64,000 nt of DNA, from NCBI GenBank assembly GCA_963978895.1, contig OZ022240.1, positions 17,719,136 to 17,783,135 on the forward strand. Reading direction: 5' to 3'. Under the pieces are notes generated by a model that did no database searches, had not been told where the DNA came from, and saw only the letters and a list, made by a program, of their open reading frames with translations. The DNA is from Erpobdella octoculata (Eukaryota; Annelida; Clitellata; Hirudinida; Erpobdellidae). Position numbers and translations under genes: made by a program. Every line of letters starts with the position of its first letter. Position 1 is the first letter of the stretch. Positions 10,220-23,400 of this stretch are shown one piece after another.

Positions 10220-13200
10220 GGTACACGAACAGAGGGACCCAAAGGGCCACTAATACTGTTCGGACAGAACACAATAAAAACTAAAGAAAAACAAAACAAA
10301 ATAAACCGTCTGATGTGAGGCGAGGAGCCAGGCAAAAGTAAAACAGAAAAGTTGTGTTCAAAATATAAACTATATGACTATATATGAATATTAACTAATA
10401 CATAATAGATGGATTAGTAACAACAAGGTAATCAGATAAATATTTGTATTTAGATCTAGGTACCAGATAGATACTAGTTTTTAAATGAGGATGTCACAGA
10501 AGGAGTAATAATAGAGCAATCAGATATCTATTTATATGTGAGAAAGTTTGATAGGTTGGCTTCCGCTACGAGACATTGAAACCTACTGAGAGTGGTTGAA
10601 CTGACAATATCGCTAGGCAATTGGTTCCATATATTAATAATACGATTAGTATAGAAAAATTTGGTAACATCAACTCTATTAAAGACAGATTTTAGCTTGA
10701 ACTGGTGACCCCTAGTGGAATGATACATGGAGAACTGAAAACTATGTTTTAAGTCGGAATCAATAAAACCGTTCAAAAAGCTGTAGCACAAACAAAGATC
10801 ACTGATGAGTCTTCGGTGTTCAAGTGATGGGAGATTGAGAGTTTTGAGTCTCACCGCGAGACTGAGAGCCGGGATCGCCTTGGTAAAACATCTATTTTTT
10901 GGAGTTTTTATTGTTCTTTTTCGAAATGGGTGAACTAAATGAAATGGTATGTTGAATTTGTCGAACTGAATTCCGTTCCGACAACGTCTGTGATACAGTC
11001 AAGATGGTTACAATTGGTGTTAAAGGTATTGAAACGTTATGTCAATTCAGCGTTTTACGTGGTGATGAACAGTTAACAGAGTATCTGTTAAATAAACCAA
11101 AATTAGCTAATTTTCATGATCATTGCCGGAGAGACTACACTAACAAAAGAAGTTTCGATCAATTGCAACGAAAGAATGAGCAGCATGCAGAAGGTGTTGG
11201 TGTTGATCAAGAGAATTTTAAGTGTAAATTATTACAATCGTCTGTCGACACTTTCAATTGGAAGCAACATTGTTTTTTGTGTGGAAAAATAGATTTTGGA
11301 GAAAGTAAAAAACCTTTAAAAGGAGAATCAAGTACTGTGATGACATTGAAATTCAGAGAAACTATAATTGAGACTTGCCACAAAAGAAATGATGCATGGA
11401 GTGTAGAAGTTCTTGGTAGGTTAAATTCATGCAATGACTTACCAGCTGAAGAAGCTCATTACCACAGAGTGTGTCATTCTGCATTCCTGAAATGTAGATC
11501 ATCACATGTCGGAGATAATACCGCTGGCCGACACCATCCAGGTCGATATCCAGATAACGACATGTTAATTACTTTTGAAAAACTGTGTGACTGGTTAGAA
11601 AAAGAAGATCAAGGAATTTATACAATAGCTGAATTACAAATTAAAATGCAAGAATTATCGGAAGATGGTGAAGTGTATTCATTAAAACATATAAAACGAA
11701 AGCTGGAAGAATGCTACACTGAGCACATATTTTTGCCGAAGTTTGTGGTCGGAAAAATGTTATTTGCTTCCGTAACATGGCATCTCACATTATAACTAAC
11801 CAATGGTATGCTGAAAAAAAGAGTAGCATAGAAGATGAGAGTGAACGTATCATAGTGGCAGCAGCAAAATTGATAAGAGCTCAAATAAGGGAAATTTCCT
11901 AAAATGATGAAACATATCCAGGAACTGATGATTTCTCAAATATTGAAAATGCCAAAATGTGGATTCCTAGTTTGTTGAAAATCTTAATAGAAAATATTGT
12001 TTGTAATGAAATAAAACAAGTTTCCATATGTCATTCTGTTGTGCAGGGGGCAAGACAAAGATCTATTATCTCTCCAATTTGTTTAGCGTTGGAGTTAGTT
12101 TAGATCACGCCTTTGGATCTAGATGGCTGCTTGATTTGCTGTCACGGTTGTGATTTTCAATTTCATATGATGAAGTTAAACTTTTTAAACAATCAGTGGT
12201 TCAGCATGACTTCCCTGATACTCCTCAGTCTTTTCCTCAATGTTTTACGCAATGGCCTGGTGATAATGTTGACCACAATGTTATCACTTTAGATGGAAGT
12301 TGTATCTTTCACGGTATGGGCATCATATCAATGTCTACTCTGTGTAATCAATTAGGGTCAGGACACTTTGCTGAATCAGCTGTACCTCGACTGTCACGCG
12401 TAAAATCCAGTTGTGTTGTGAAAAACCGAGGTTGTGACGGGATTCTACTCGGGTATTGATGCCTGACGACGAAACAACTAATTCGAGACTAACAAAGCTC
12501 AAAAGTTTATTAGTACAACACAAACGACACTAATCGGACAGAGCTTCACCTCTCAAAATCGCACGAAGAAGAGAACTAAAATTCCAAACGCAAAATTTCC
12601 TTATATAGCCTAACATCTGTGTCAATTTCAATCCACAAAAACCACCAATCCGAATGCAACCTTAATTCCACGTGACCGTTTGACTAACTCCACGTGACCG
12701 TTTGACTAGCCCCACGTGACCGTTTGACACACAAAAGTTTAAAAAGGCAATATACATCAAAATCACCGCAACGAAGTAATAATATTAAACTAAACTCCTT
12801 TTCCAAACAGATAATTCGTTTTATAATTTGCTATACTAAAAAGTTTTACATTAGCAACGATACAAATGGCTAGAAACGACACTTAGTCAAAAGGAATTAT
12901 GATAATTACTTAAAGAGCCAATCACAACGCAGAACGAAAGCGCTTACGTCAGCACTCAACAAATTTACAAGAAAGTGTGCTTAAAATATGTTACATTTCA
13001 CGCTACAACTTATTTAATACTCATCCGAAATCGATAAAATTAGGTACAAATAAAGGACTACACAATATCTATACAACGTACTAAAAATTATTATCAAAAA
13101 CTTAATAGGAAAGACGCTAGAACTAAAAGCACACCAAAAACGAGCAAGTTTGATTAATAAGCGAACCGACGCTACCTCTCTAGTCGGCGTTTTTCATCGC

Positions 13201-16200
13201 GCTCTCAACCTAGTCCGCGCAATAAAGTTATTCACAAAAGAAATTACAATCGACGATGGAGACAACCGTCACATATTCCTATATTGGGATACACATTCCA
13301 CGACAAGTCATCATTATCATTGATGTCTTTCAAGCCCATCTCTCACTTAAATTTTCCTTCTGTGTTGCCTCCTTCTTTAAACTTGGAACTTGCCTGGAAA
13401 ATTGGTATCTTGTGCTTAGATGAAGATCAGCAAAGGCCAAATTGGTCCGGCTTTATGGAACATGCTTGTAAACCTGACGGAGATTTCAGATCATCATCAG
13501 ACATAAGGATGCTTTTGATTATTGATTTGAACCCTAATGACATGTCTTGTATACGCAGAGTAGCGTTGATCGGCCACTCATATATTACTCGCCTGAGAGG
13601 TTTCATGAATGAGAACCGACGCCCTAACTTAAGTTTTCCTCCGTTGGACATTCAAGAGGAGACGTTTGGTCTGCGGCTTGAAATAAAGAAATTGTTATTT
13701 TTAGGTGTTTTTGTTGTTTTTCTGTTTGTTTTTTTTATTGTATGTTGAAATTGGAAATTATTTATGGATTTATATGTATGCTTTTTAATATGTGTATATT
13801 AAATAGTATGTTACAAGCAATTTTCATAATAATCTTAATTTTTTTTGCACATTTAGTCAAAAACGGCATAATAAAGTAGTTTATTTGTATCCGTATATAA
13901 TGTTGCGAGACAAATTTTAACTTATGTATATTTTGCATTAGGTAGTTTTCATCTATAGATTGAGTTATTTTTATTTAAATGGATTTTAAGAGTTGATATA
14001 TTGTATATTTTATGGAAAAACGGCTCCATAAATCAGTTTATTTGTATTTTATTTTCATTGATAATTTTTAATGTTTGTATATCCTGCAATAAGTAACAAT
14101 AAAGCATTCAGCTTAAACTTGAGTTATTTTCATTTCATTGGATTAAAAGAGCTGGCCAATCAATTATTTTACCGAGTTGGAAGGGTGGATTTTTAACTAA
14201 TTGTTGCTAACACATATACCTACAAAACAAAATATCTAATCGCTTTGCTTCCAATTATGCCACCTTTTTTTTTTATTTCAGCTGGACTATAAAACATCTT
14301 TCTAAAAAATTTGAAAATGTGATAATCGCCTAGTTATAGATCTAGTATTAGTTTTGATTTTAGATGAGCCGTTTTTACCAATGACTTGTCTGTGCAGTTT
14401 AATTTAGTATGAAGATACAAAAAACAGGCTTTTGGTGGAACTAGATTAGGTAAAGTTCTAGTATAGCGTCATCGGCCGATTTCGGTGAAAAATGACCAGT
14501 TTTTAACATAAATTTTTAACAAAACTAAAGACCAATTATAACATAAATAATTTAAAAAAAACAGAAATTAGCACTTAAGAACATTTAAAAATTGCTGCTG
14601 AAGCTAATGTAGTTGCCGGTGAAGATCTATTTGTAAATTGCGATAGAAGTGAACAGTTGGAATAAAGAAAATCAAAATTAAACACACTTAAAATAAAAAT
14701 AGACAATTTAGAAAAAGAAATTAAAAATTTAAATTATGAAAATTAAAACTTGAAAAATAATAGTTTGTTTTAGAAGTACGAGTTGCGTAACCCGCTCCAT
14801 GTCTAAAACTGTTTCTTTAAATGCGACGGTTTTGTCAATATGCCTTAAGACAAATAAAAAAAACATTAAGAACAATAAATTAGCAGCCGAACACCAAGAA
14901 AAAAAAAATAACATCAAAGTAAAAGTACTTTGTTGTCTTTATTACGGTTTCGACCATATTTCTTGGAGCAGAAACTCTGAGTTTTAGAGGTTATGATGGC
15001 TACCAGAATCGTGTGGAGAACGAATGAGACCAGGAAGAAGAGAGCAAGCGTGAGCGAGAAAGTGATCGAGGGCGGGAAAGCGACTGGGAGCGTGAAGGCG
15101 ACCGGAAGCAGGAAAGCGACCGGGAGTGGGAAAGCGACTGGGAGCGGGAAGGCGACCGGGATCGTAAGAGTAAGCGGGAAAGGAAACGGGAGCGAGAGAA
15201 AAAAAAGATTGAAAAACCCCAAGCAAGGCCGGGTGCCCTGCTAGTCATAGATACATTTCCGCTCAGAGCTTCAATTTTTAAAAATTTAAGATGCATATTA
15301 AATAATTGAACAATTATTTTGAACATTTATTTGTTATTTTATTATTTTTTTAAATTTTATTTTAATATTAACTTTTCCTTACTTATAATTCCTTGAATTG
15401 TATTATTCCGCGTATCAACATTGCTTTTGGATATTTTTGCTTTAAGTCGGTTTTTAGTAAGTTTTTCTGTTAAAAATATTTTCGTAGTATGTTCTGATAA
15501 TGTTCTGAGCTTATTATATTAAACAGTTTTTTAAACTGTGTTTTTATAGAAATCGGCCGATAACGCTATACTAGAACTTTACCTTAGATTAGATGCTTTG
15601 GTGTAGTATATTGTGAGTTTATTATGATTTTAATATAACACTAGAATTACAGATTTTATATTTCTGGGTCATTTTATATTCGAGAAAATTTCTGTTTAAA
15701 AGGTTTTGTTAAAAAATTCCATGGACGATTTCCATTGCACATTTCCAACACAGTTGATGGAAAAGAAAATAACGTCAATAGAGGATACATATATATATGT
15801 GATAATGTTAGAGAAGATAAAGATCAATGAACTCGATTATTACAGCTTAGAATTTTGTAGTCTTAAATTATATAGATTCAAAAAAATATTTTTATCTTGG
15901 ACATAAAAAATTAAATTTTTGTCTTGACTTGAAATAAAAATTTATTTAATAACTAGATATCTTGGAATTAATTTGACAAAAACTGTTTTGTGTGATTATG
16001 GGTGTAATTATGTATAGGTACATACGAAAAAATTATGTAAATGCAATCGTATGTAATTATGTATGCATGCCAGCGGTTATGTAACTAAATGCTTTGATTA
16101 CGTAATTGTGCATATACGGTTTAGCCCAGGCTGTCCACATGGAACCTATGTAGTTCCCATATTGGCCCCATATAGAAATGCTCATAGAGTCAGCATGAAT

Positions 16201-16983
16201 CTGAGCAGCTTTATTGGCTTGAAATGTAAAACCTCAATTATGAACGACATTGAGGTGGTAAGACAAATTATATAAAAAAATGAAAATCTGTATGTAAAAT
16301 GTTTTTATGCATTGTATAACATTGTTTCAGCTAGTGAAAATTATGAGGGAGATTATGAAAGAGTCAAGCTTCCTCTTGATGCAAATATTAAAGCCAAGAA
16401 CAGTCTGAGAGTTTTTGTTATCAGAGCTCTTGTGGATATTCTCTTAGATGCGCTAGAAATTGACCAAATGAAAAAAGATACAATAAGAAATGGTAGTTAA
16501 ATTTTATTTACTAAATTTACAATTAAAATACACTTATATTATAATACATATTTGTAGAAGTAATTGGATCTCTCACCGAAGCTAATGTTGTGTCTTCACA
16601 AACGGATTCTATAATTTTTTCTGGAGTTTTTAATCAAGTTCGAGAGTACATGGAAAATTGTTTAAAACAGGCATTAGGAGACAAAAGTCAGGTATGGGTA
16701 CTTTTTTAACTTTTTATTGAATTTCGATTTTATACACGTTGAGAGAGTTGCAAATTACCTCAAAGTGATTAAAGATAGAAATATAAAATTTTGGATAAGT
16801 CATTTTCAAAAGCTCAGACAATAATTTTTCAAAAAAAATAATAAAGCACGTATCTTAAAATTTCTTTAAGAAAAACTGAATTACTAAAATTTAATGTTTT
16901 CACATTTCCAGTTATTGAGTTTTCAAGCAAATAATCCTTTTTACACACTTTTACTTAACTTGACTTCTCTGTCTGTCTGTCTT

Positions 16984-17017
<34 letters not shown>

Positions 17018-17394
17018 AAATTTTTCAATAGATTTAAAACTAATTTCCTGATGAGCTAGAGACTCAAAAATTTAAACATACCTCCGAACTGATTAACAAT
17101 GTTAATGTCTTTCAAATTTTCGGATCGATTGGACAAAATTTAATTAAATAATTAGCTGTGATAATTTCGTCGAACTATTTATTGTCTATCCTAATATGCT
17201 TGTTGTTTATGTAACAGAATGTGGCCTACACGATCGATTACATAAAAGTGTGTTTTTAAAAAACTTTGTTTTTTGAATAACTTGTTTCCACCCTACAATT
17301 GTAGTCCCGAAAGCCAAAATATAAAAAAAATTGTAAAACGTGTAACTTTATTTTTTAAGTAACAACTACTAATTTTTATATCTGTAGTATTTTA

Positions 17395-17436
<42 letters not shown>

Positions 17437-20400
17437 CTCGTGTCCGAGTGTTTTAAATTGAACTTCTCCGAAACGGCTGAACCTATTTTTATGAATTTTT
17501 TTTTTTAGATTTGGTATTTTTAAACAATGAATATGCAACTATCTCAACTTGTCCAACAACTAGATTCCCTAATGGCCATGTTGTCTTGATTGCGTTGTTC
17601 CTCATAATTTTAAAATATTTATCATTTTTATATGTTTTGTAATTAAGGATCAATGTTGTCCCATCAGCAACTTAGCATTGTCTCCAGTCAGTGATCTCAG
17701 CCTCAAATCCAAGTGAGTTAAAACGTGAAAAAAAATTATTGATAATTTATGAAGAAATTATATAGGATGAAAAACAGTCAGGATAATTTCTGCTCAAAAT
17801 ACAAAATGGATTTCACTGAAATTTGTCTTCTTGGGGAAGGTGGATTTGGTAATGTGTATAAAGTAAGTAATATTGTTACAATATTAGGGATTGTCTAAGT
17901 GTTCTATAAAATGTTTTTGATTTTATTAGATGATAAGAGCTTAATTTGACTATAATAATTTTCAGCTACTGCAGTTGCAACCTGTCTAATGAACCAATCA
18001 ATCAAAATGAACTTATACAATATATATATAATAGCTCAGCTTGATTCCGTGTAAGATGTTGTGTGCGAGACGCTTTGGTGTCGGTGGCAAATAAATAAAT
18101 TATACAATAAATAAATAATTAACTTAAATTAATTCACAAAGTTAAAAATTAGTAATTTTCTAATCCATCCTTTTTCTTCTAGAAAAAATAATATTTGCTC
18201 TTTCATTTGATTTGGAGTGCATGTGCACAATAAAACAATATTATTCGATTTTACTTATATTGGTTTCTAAAAACTTTATCATAAGTTTTTTGAATAATAT
18301 TGCTAACACTTTAGTTACCAAAAACGAATAAAAATCCTGAAGCAAAAATTTGGCGTTTTACAGCAAATGTTTATCGTAATGTCAAAACATCTGTCCTTGG
18401 GATGGCAAACCACTAGTATATAATAAAGATATAAGAACTCTAAAATAATACTTGTTTAAGATAAACACGAGGGAGGACTTCCTCAAATATCTGTCTTTCT
18501 ATGTCCAATACACTTAATGTTTTTTTGTAAGTCTTAATGTTCTGAATATGCTTAACAAATTTATGCTACTTGTTCTGCTGGATCTGCTGACAACTTTTGA
18601 TCATTGATCACCAGACCCTGGTTCAATAAATGATTTCTTAATAAATATATATTATATTTACTTTCACCTGACATAAATAATATTAAAGATATCTTTGTAA
18701 ACAACTCGGTACTTGCTCTCGCTATTAACTTGTTGTTTCGCGTCTAAAACTTTGAGGTTTTGTCGATTTTGTGTTTAAACACTGATTAATTAATAGTCTA
18801 AACAAGATATGTCGAAAGCTATAACTCTCGAAAGTCTAGAAGTAGTTCTCAGCCGCATCGTCGACAGAATGAGCGACAATATGACGCGCTTACTGGAGAC
18901 CATGAATAAAAACTATGAGGCTCTTCTTGATAGAATAGCCAAAACAACAACTGACTCGTTAAAAGAAATGTCGACCAAACTCGAGGACATTTCTATAAGA
19001 TTGGGTGCTTTGGAGTCTGGGACTGAGTCTTCTAAATTAGTGACTGACGAGCGAAATCTATTAGGCAATCCAACTAGTATTGCCGAAGTACTGACTACCA
19101 CTCTCTGGAGGTTGGAACAAGAAAAAGATGACAAAAAGCGAAGAGCAAACAACATTGTCATTTCTGGTTTGAAATATGATGAGAAAAAATCAGATGCAGA
19201 TTGTGTGGTAGACCTCTGTAAAAACAACCTTGCTGTGGTGCCCAGGATTGTCGCGACAAGGCGGTTAGGAAAAGACCTTAGAAATCCCAGAGCAAAAATA
19301 TGTGTTACTCTAGAAAACCCTGCGGCAGCTGAAGAACTGCTGATGTCGTCTCGGATCTTGCGCTCGTCCAAGAATGAGGATGTACGAAAAATCTTCATGA
19401 ACAGAGACCTGACAAAACAACAGGCTGAACTCAACTACAAAAAGAGATGCGAAAGAAGAAAAGTTACTGATGGTCATCCTCCTGCCCCGGCTGGGTTAAG
19501 TGGCGAGGGTCAACTTTTTCGGAAGTAACGGTAGCACCCTAGCTTTCACAAACCTCAGAAGTATATCTAACAAGATTGAAGATTTTCGTTTTTTTCTAGA
19601 AGACTGCAGACCAGATATGTTTTGTATTACTGAAACTTGGCTATTAGAAGAGATTCCAAGTAGTTTATTTCTGACTAAAGATTATGATTCAGTTCGACAC
19701 GATAGAAAAACTCGTGGAGGGGGTGTAGCGATGGTAATAAAAACAAGTATTCCTCACAGAACCGTATTAGTACCTGATAACTTCCGGCATATTGAACTTG
19801 TTTGTGTAGATATTGAATTAAACCATAAATCATACAGAATTGTCACATACTATCGTCCTGGAGGTTTTGGTGCTGAGGCAGAGATCTATATGGTGGACAG
19901 TATTAATTGTTTTAAAGCGTTATATTCTCCGATACGTACAATGTGCCTGGTTGGAGACTTTAATTTGCCGGAGGTGGATTGGACCTGTTACTCATATCCA
20001 AACAACAGAGTCTACAGAGTGTTCATGGAATTTGTAAATGAATTTGGACTTCAACAGTTTATTCAAGAGCCGACTCGAGGAAACAACATTCTAGATTTGG
20101 TGCTCTCTGGGGACTCAATGTTGATCTCAAATGTGGAGTTTAGATGCCAGATCGCTACCAGTGACCACAATGTAATGATTCTCCATTTAAATGATACAGA
20201 TCCAAGAAACAAAAGCGATGTTCGAAACTCATATATGTTTGATAAAGCAAACTTTGCAGCAATAAACAACTTTCTGAAACTTGTGAAATGGGACGACATC
20301 TTCCAATATTGTTTCGACGTAGAAAACTGCTGGAATGCCCTTCAGCAGTGTATGAGTTATGTGATACAAACCTTCGTTCCAGTTCGTACTGTATTGAGCT

Positions 20401-23400
20401 CACGAGGACGACCAAGGAAAATCTCCAATAGAATAAAACGTCTGTATAAATCCAAATTATTCTTCTGGAAAATCTGGAAGCATACTAAAGAGAATAAAGA
20501 TAAAATCAAATACATGGAGTTTTCAAAATTATGTACTAAAGCAGTAAAAAAAGAACAATATGACATTGAGAAGGGTCTTGTTTTATCTGGTAACGTTGGT
20601 GCTTTCTACAAATATATTCACAACAAACTCTCCTTGAATTCTAAAATTACTGGGATAGAAACAAGTGATGGCACGATTGTTACAGATCCGGCTAAAATGT
20701 CAAATGTCTTCAACGACTATTTTGCAACCGTTTTTACAAAAGATGATGGAAGTAATCCACCTCTGGTGCAGAGGTCTCCCAATTTCCTGGAAGAAGTTAC
20801 GTTCACTCCTGATATTGTTTCTTCAACCCTCAGAAGTCTTCGAATGACAAAATCTTGTGGCCCAGATGGTATACCGAATATATTGCTTAAACGCTGCGCC
20901 CAAAACTTGACTATTCCACTCTGTCATATTTTTGAAATGTCTCTCAAAACACGAAGATTGCCTGAAATATGGAGAACTGCATACATCACACCAATTCACA
21001 AAAAAGGACCTACAAGTGTTGTTTCAAACTACAGACCAATTTCTCTCACGTGTACATGCTGCCGCGTTATGGAAAAGATTGTTAGCAAAAGCATCTTGGC
21101 CCACCTCTCTACTCATGGTCTTATTTCTCCACATCAGCACGGTTTCCTGAGACAGAGATCAACTTGTACGAACCTTCTGGAGTGTGTACATGACTGGATT
21201 ATGGGGTTAATGGATGGTAGTCGAGTGGACATTGTTTATTTTGATTTTCAAAAGGCTTTCGACTCGGTTTCCCACCCTAAGTTGAAGACTAAACTCATTA
21301 GCTACGGAATATCAGGTGATTTGTTGGCATGGATCTTGGATTTTTTGAGTGCTCGAAAACAGCTTGTTCAAATTGGTGAGTGCTTATCTGCTCCGAGAGA
21401 TGTTACCAGTGGTGTTCCTCAAGGAAGTGTCCTGGGCCCCATACTCTTTCTAATTTTTATTAACGATATTACGGATGGTGATGCTTTTGGACCGGTCTCT
21501 GTCAAGATGTTTGCAGATGACATAAAAATTTACTCAGCAACTCAGCCCACATCTTCTTCGGCTCCAGAAATACAGAGAGCAATTGATGAATTAGTTCTCT
21601 GGAGTGAAACATGGCAACTGAATCTGGCACTATCAAAGTGTTTTGTATGTCCCATTCACAGGCGAAGAAACGACAAAGGCTTCGAAATACCTAGATATCG
21701 AATTGGGACATACGAGCTTGAACCGACCGAGCAAGCAAGAGATCTGGGTGTACTAATTGATAAAAACCTTAATTTCAAAAAACACATTGAGAACATTATC
21801 CACTCTGCGTCGGTGAAACTCAGATTAATAAAACTATGCCTCCTGTCTAAAGATCCGTATCTGATGAAAAAAGCATTCACTACATACGTGCGACCATTGC
21901 TCGAATACTGCTCTCCAGTTTGGAGCCCTCGGCACAAGTACCTAATCGACGGCCTGGAGAAGGTTCAGAAAAGATTCACCCGAATGGTTCCAAATATCAG
22001 CCATCTACCATACTCGACCCGTCTCCGCTTTTTGGGATTGAAAACTCTAGAAGAGCGCAGACTTATCGCAGACCTTTGTTTCTGCTACAGATCTTTAAAT
22101 GGAATGGTAGATTATAGCCTGGTTGGACAATTTAAACGAGCAAATTATGAAAAAACAAGGGGCCATAGCTACAAACTGATGCCAAGTCAATATAGAACTG
22201 ACGATGCCAGGTTTTTCCTAACTGGACGCGTGGTCTCAGCATGGAATTCTTTGCCTCAGGATGTTGTTGGATCATCAAACTACAGTCGGTTCAGAAGCTT
22301 GATAAATCAGATGGATTTATCTAAGTTTTCAAGACTTTGAATTTTTCATGAAGCATTAGCAGATCTGCATGTCAAATGAACAGATTTTTGGAAGTATTTA
22401 GAGGGATTTTGAAGATTGCGGTGGAAGTTTCAACTTCACGACATTATGTATAAGCGTTAAGAACAACAATTTGTCAGGTTTAACCGTTCCATAAATGCAA
22501 AATTTAAATATTTACAAAACTTAATATCTTATTCAATATGTTATACGCGAGCATACCTTGCTATTGTATGTTTTTAACATCTTAACAATTTACGATTTGC
22601 AACTGAGTATGTGTACATATTTCGTTTATTGGTTTTTTTTTGTTTCGTTTGTACTGTCCGAACGGTATTAGAGGCCGATAGGCCCTTCTGTTTGAGAATA
22701 AATAAATAAATAAATAAATAAATAAGCAGTCAGTGTGGTAGGATATGAAATAGTTGAAAAAATCCAAAGAAATTGTTTATTGAAGTAGGATCTGATGATC
22801 GATGATCAAAAGTTGTTGGCAGGAAAAGTCGTGTTGGACGTATCCAGAGCATAAAAAAAGCCTTTTTGTTTTATATTCAATTGAATAATGATTTTTCAGG
22901 CTCAAAAGAAGTCAAATAAAATTCCATATGCAATAAAAAAGATTCTTTTTCAAAATGGTAAATCCGATCTTGAGGTTATTTAATTTTTTTAAATAAGAGT
23001 TTAATAAGTATTTATTGAATCCAGAATAAAAGGTACAGTTTTTATTTAGATATGTCAAAGAGAGGTTCAACAGTTGGAGGTTTTGTCCCATAAAAATATT
23101 GTTCGTTATTATGACTCGTGGACTGAAATAAATGGTTTGTTTGGAGAAGTAGCATCTTTATTTTAAACTTTTATGTTTTTTTTTTAGTAATTATGTTTTA
23201 GCACTTCATTGTTCACCTAATTGTGCGTTGGTATCCTGTGGTTATATTATTATAGATATAAATCAGTGTCGGTATCATGTGGTTATATTATTATAGATAT
23301 AAGTCAATGTTGGTATCATGTGGTTATATAATTATATAATAAATCAGTGTTGGTACCATGTGGTTATATAATTAGAGATATAAATCAATGTTGGTATCAT

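Larger units (their letters stand above)
18700..22724 (+). mobile_element. CR1/L2-type LINE with open ORFs
   Basis: It contains ORF1 (18,809-19,528), ORF2 (19,500-22,340), a 3' UTR and an (AATA)n tail ending at 22,724. No internal stop or frameshift was found in either ORF, so it may be recent. It sits in kinase intron 5, same strand. The 5' end is estimated. Confidence 0.85.

Noticed and set aside
14914..15326. Frames rich in R-S-R-S-L and P-V-A-F-P
   Set aside because: Same minisatellite family as above, opposite strand.
16063..16275. Candidate kinase exon upstream of exon 2
   Set aside because: Its possible donors do not match the phase of exon 2; the 9,993 exon does.
18913..19434. 173-codon minus-strand frame
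   Set aside because: Shadow of LINE ORF1 on the other strand.
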